From Allium sativum (taxonomy: Eukaryota > Streptophyta > Magnoliopsida > Asparagales > Amaryllidaceae): a stretch of 64,000 nt of DNA. The position numbers and the translations under genes are program-made. Below, in pieces: positions 61,718 to 64,000 of the stretch. Numbering within the stretch: position 1 is the stretch's first letter; every line of letters starts with the position of its first letter. The notes under the pieces are model-generated. The model saw only the letters and a program-made list of their open reading frames with translations. It made no database searches and was not told the DNA's origin. Location: the NCBI GenBank assembly GCA_030737875.1, contig CM060910.1:616975303-617039302 (forward strand), given 5' to 3'.

Positions 61718-62549
61718 TGTAACATCTCATGTTTTCTGTTAACATTAAACTAATGAATTGAGGAATAATTAATTTTAAATGTGAGAATCAGGGGAAACGC
61801 ATTACGCCATCGTGTTCGTCTTGGAATTCTGGTTGAGATAGAGTTTGAGTTTGCATAAATTGGACTTCGTATGAAGAAGTTATGGCTGTCGGAAGTTTCC
61901 AGAAATTCAAATTTAAATTCAAAAACGAATTCAGACTCAGAACCGAGCAGGGCAGGAAATTTCCCGCCCCAGGCCAGGTCGACCAGGGGGTCGGTGTCGA
62001 CCTACCCTATTGGTCGACCTGGGGGTCGACCTACCCCCCTCGGGCAGATTTGAATTAAGCCCAATTCTGAGCTGCTGCTGAGTCATTAGGGCTGAGTTGG
62101 CTTTTTGGATGGTTCAAGTTGCTTCTAGGTTGATCGGATGGCCTAAATTAATCCTAATCTCTATATAAACACATGTAGACTCAAACCCTAAACCTAATTA
62201 AAATTAGAACCATGGCCGTCATGCTATCACCCCGCAGCCTAGAGTAGCCGCCACCAACTAGGAGCAAAGAAAAGCTAATCAACTCAATTCAACTCAAGTC
62301 TATGACAACAACAACGAATTTGTCTACTTCAAAGGCGAGCTAATTCAACTACAGAACACAGATCCCAGAACTCAAGACGATCTTTGAGTTGTGAGTTCGA
62401 TTTCGCTAGTAAGATAATTAACAAGTTAATTAGGTTGAGTTATAATTTGGGTTATATGGCTATGTTTGTGAATCATTGGAAAAAAAATGTGATATTTTAT
62501 GAATATATGCTAGTTGTTCATAATGATAGTTTTTGTTGTGGATCCCTTT
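61718..62549 (+). mobile_element. Gypsy 3' LTR, first 0.83 kb
   Basis: Starts TGTAACATCTCATG. It contains the GTCGAC cluster (61976-62032), TATA CTATATAAA at 62161 and donor-like GTGAGT at 62391, and from about 62023 matches 49801-50325. It is interrupted at 62549 within GATCCCTTT by another LTR; the uninterrupted 5' LTR reads GATCCCTTTGTATATG, so CCTTT is the expected TSD. The rest should lie beyond the window. Confidence 0.88.
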
Positions 62550-64000
62550 TGTAACACCCCACGTCCATTAATGTCACTCACAAAGGGAATGCATTAACTT
62601 CCATGGAGGTTATAAGTGAATATAGAACAGAAAAATTACAACAAGACAGATAATAAATAGTACTTGGAAATCTAAAACTTCATTTTATTGCAGCGGAAAT
62701 TAAACATGTTTGTTACATCATAAAACCATAGATCATAACCAAGTACAATGTCCATCTTCATAAAAACAAAATACATAATCCCATTACATAAATAGCCATT
62801 AAAAAGATAACAAGTTGGACTTTACTTCAACGGTCCAAGCTTTCCAAAGAGAGATGAAGCAATTCAATCAAACTCCACTAGAGCTGGGCCCAACCTGAGG
62901 ACCTAGAGGGGGAAAAAGGATAGAAATAGAGGGGGTCAGACATAAAGTCTGGCGAGTATGATAATTCTAACAATACTATTATCAAAATAACTAGACTAAG
63001 GCATAAGCTGGAAGACAAGTAAATGTCTATGAACTCTTAGGAAGATAAAGATAGCGTTTAAGATAACGTTAAAGATAACGGTAAAGGCACACCTAATTAC
63101 TAACGAATGATTACTACACTGCACCGCACATTACTACACTGCACCACACCAGTCACCCTATTGTTTGATCCCACTTGCTTCACACAGAAACTTTATAAAT
63201 AGCCTTACGTACCCCTAGCTGACTGCATAGGTGCCATCTGCCCCTATCTCCACTAGGTGTACCCCACTACCCACTTTCGATCGGCTCCCTACTCGTAGAT
63301 ACCTGTGCTGGCCCCACAGTGGGGTGTATCACTCCACTAAAGTGGCAACCTGATACAACTTGAGAATGCACGGCTTATACCTACACGATGCAACAATGTC
63401 TTACCTACCAGCCCGGGTCCACACCCGCATACGAAACCCGTTGGACTTGCGTTGCCATCGCTCCCCGTTTTGGCCTCTTACAGTCAAACCCAGCATGCGT
63501 GTCCCGTCCTCGACTTGGGTCGAGCCCACAAAGATACGTTTGGGATACTGGTCGAAATGGGCCCCACAAGCTACCCACCTAAGCTTGTCACTACTAGTAT
63601 ATCCCACTTAACCCTCTTAGTCATGTTCATTTACATGTGTGTTTGGTTAAGTCTTACTAATCGTATTTCACATGCCACTAAGGGCACCCCCTAGATTCCT
63701 CATGCCACCCAAGGCACCTACTTAACCCCCATGTCCCACCTTACATGTTTATCTGGTTAAGTATTTCTTAATTCATTCAGGCCATAACCTCATAAAGACC
63801 TCTCACATTAGACTGGCATTTATGGCAGCTGGATTTGCCGGGCGGGTCCGGGCAGTCTTACACCATAAAAGAGTCTAACCTCGTGTCTTTACAACCGTTA
63901 TGCTTTAGTTTAGGCCTAGGACCTCTCACATTGGGCTGACATTTGTGACCACTGAATTTTCCGGGCGGGTCCGGGCAGGTTTACGTCACAAACGAGTCCA
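62550..64000 (-). mobile_element. Inserted LTR, minus orientation, runs off window
   Basis: Begins TGTAACACCCCACGTCC, like the solo LTR at 57279. It carries AGCGGAAA near 62693, an acceptor layout on the minus strand (CTGAC at 62939-62935, TAG/G ending at 62903) and the doubled CCGGGCGGGTCCGGGC block (about 63790-63885 and 63920-64000). Whether it is solo or part of a full element cannot be told here. Confidence 0.85.
62903..62939 (-). other. Acceptor-like motif in the 62550 LTR
   Basis: On the minus strand CTGAC is followed by about 28 pyrimidine-rich bases and TAG/GT. It is the fourth copy of this arrangement in the Tekay-like LTRs and the tightest. The matching donor should lie beyond the window end. 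Confidence 0.5.

Overview
This window looks like a gene-poor, AT-rich, repeat-dense stretch of a flowering-plant nuclear genome. Essentially all of it that I can explain is nested LTR retrotransposons. Primer sites match plant initiator tRNA-Met, solo LTRs have 5-bp target-site duplications (TSDs), and the one gag-pol is of plant chromovirus (Tekay/Del-like) type. I see no intact host gene, no rRNA or tRNA gene and no CRISPR. The species cannot be named from the sequence.

Layout. (1) 1-1500 is unassigned AT-rich DNA. An older LTR-like fragment (about 1501-1700 and 7061-8005) is split by a minus-strand solo LTR at 1701-7060 with perfect TSDs (CGAGC). (2) From 8006 to about 49770 lies one minus-strand non-autonomous element. 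It has giant LTRs (about 6.3-6.7 kb) around only about 1.05 kb of non-coding interior (45252-46299). (3) A plus-strand relative, 10832-41370, is inserted in that element's left LTR. It is a concatemer of four LTRs (A 10832-17152, B 21328-27627, C 28674-34040, D 35066-41370) and three interiors, with one near-matching TSD pair around the whole block. Interior 1 carries a 3.1-kb solo LTR (17266-20385). (4) At 49771-49800 a patchwork junction joins the truncated giant LTR to a 5'-truncated LTR of a gypsy chromovirus. That element runs 49801-62549 and beyond: 5' LTR, primer site, decayed gag-protease-RT-RNase H-integrase-chromodomain at 52703-57105, then its 3' LTR from 61718. It is interrupted by a 4.1-kb minus-strand solo LTR (57279-61378, TSD ATAAT) and by another minus-strand LTR entering at 62550 and running off the window.

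How the parts relate. The giant-LTR elements encode nothing recognisable and would need proteins from an autonomous partner. The gypsy element here could not supply them: its RT active-site region, an RNase H Asp, an integrase Asp and the first zinc knuckle are damaged, and the frame is broken many times. The most interesting shared features are (a) the four-LTR concatemer, (b) a conserved branch-point / pyrimidine-tract / AG arrangement plus upstream donor-like sites in LTRs of several families, suggesting that most of each long LTR could be removed as a leader intron, and (c) a serial set of stem-loop-like units with compensating changes inside the giant LTRs. All intron and RNA-structure statements are inferences from sequence.
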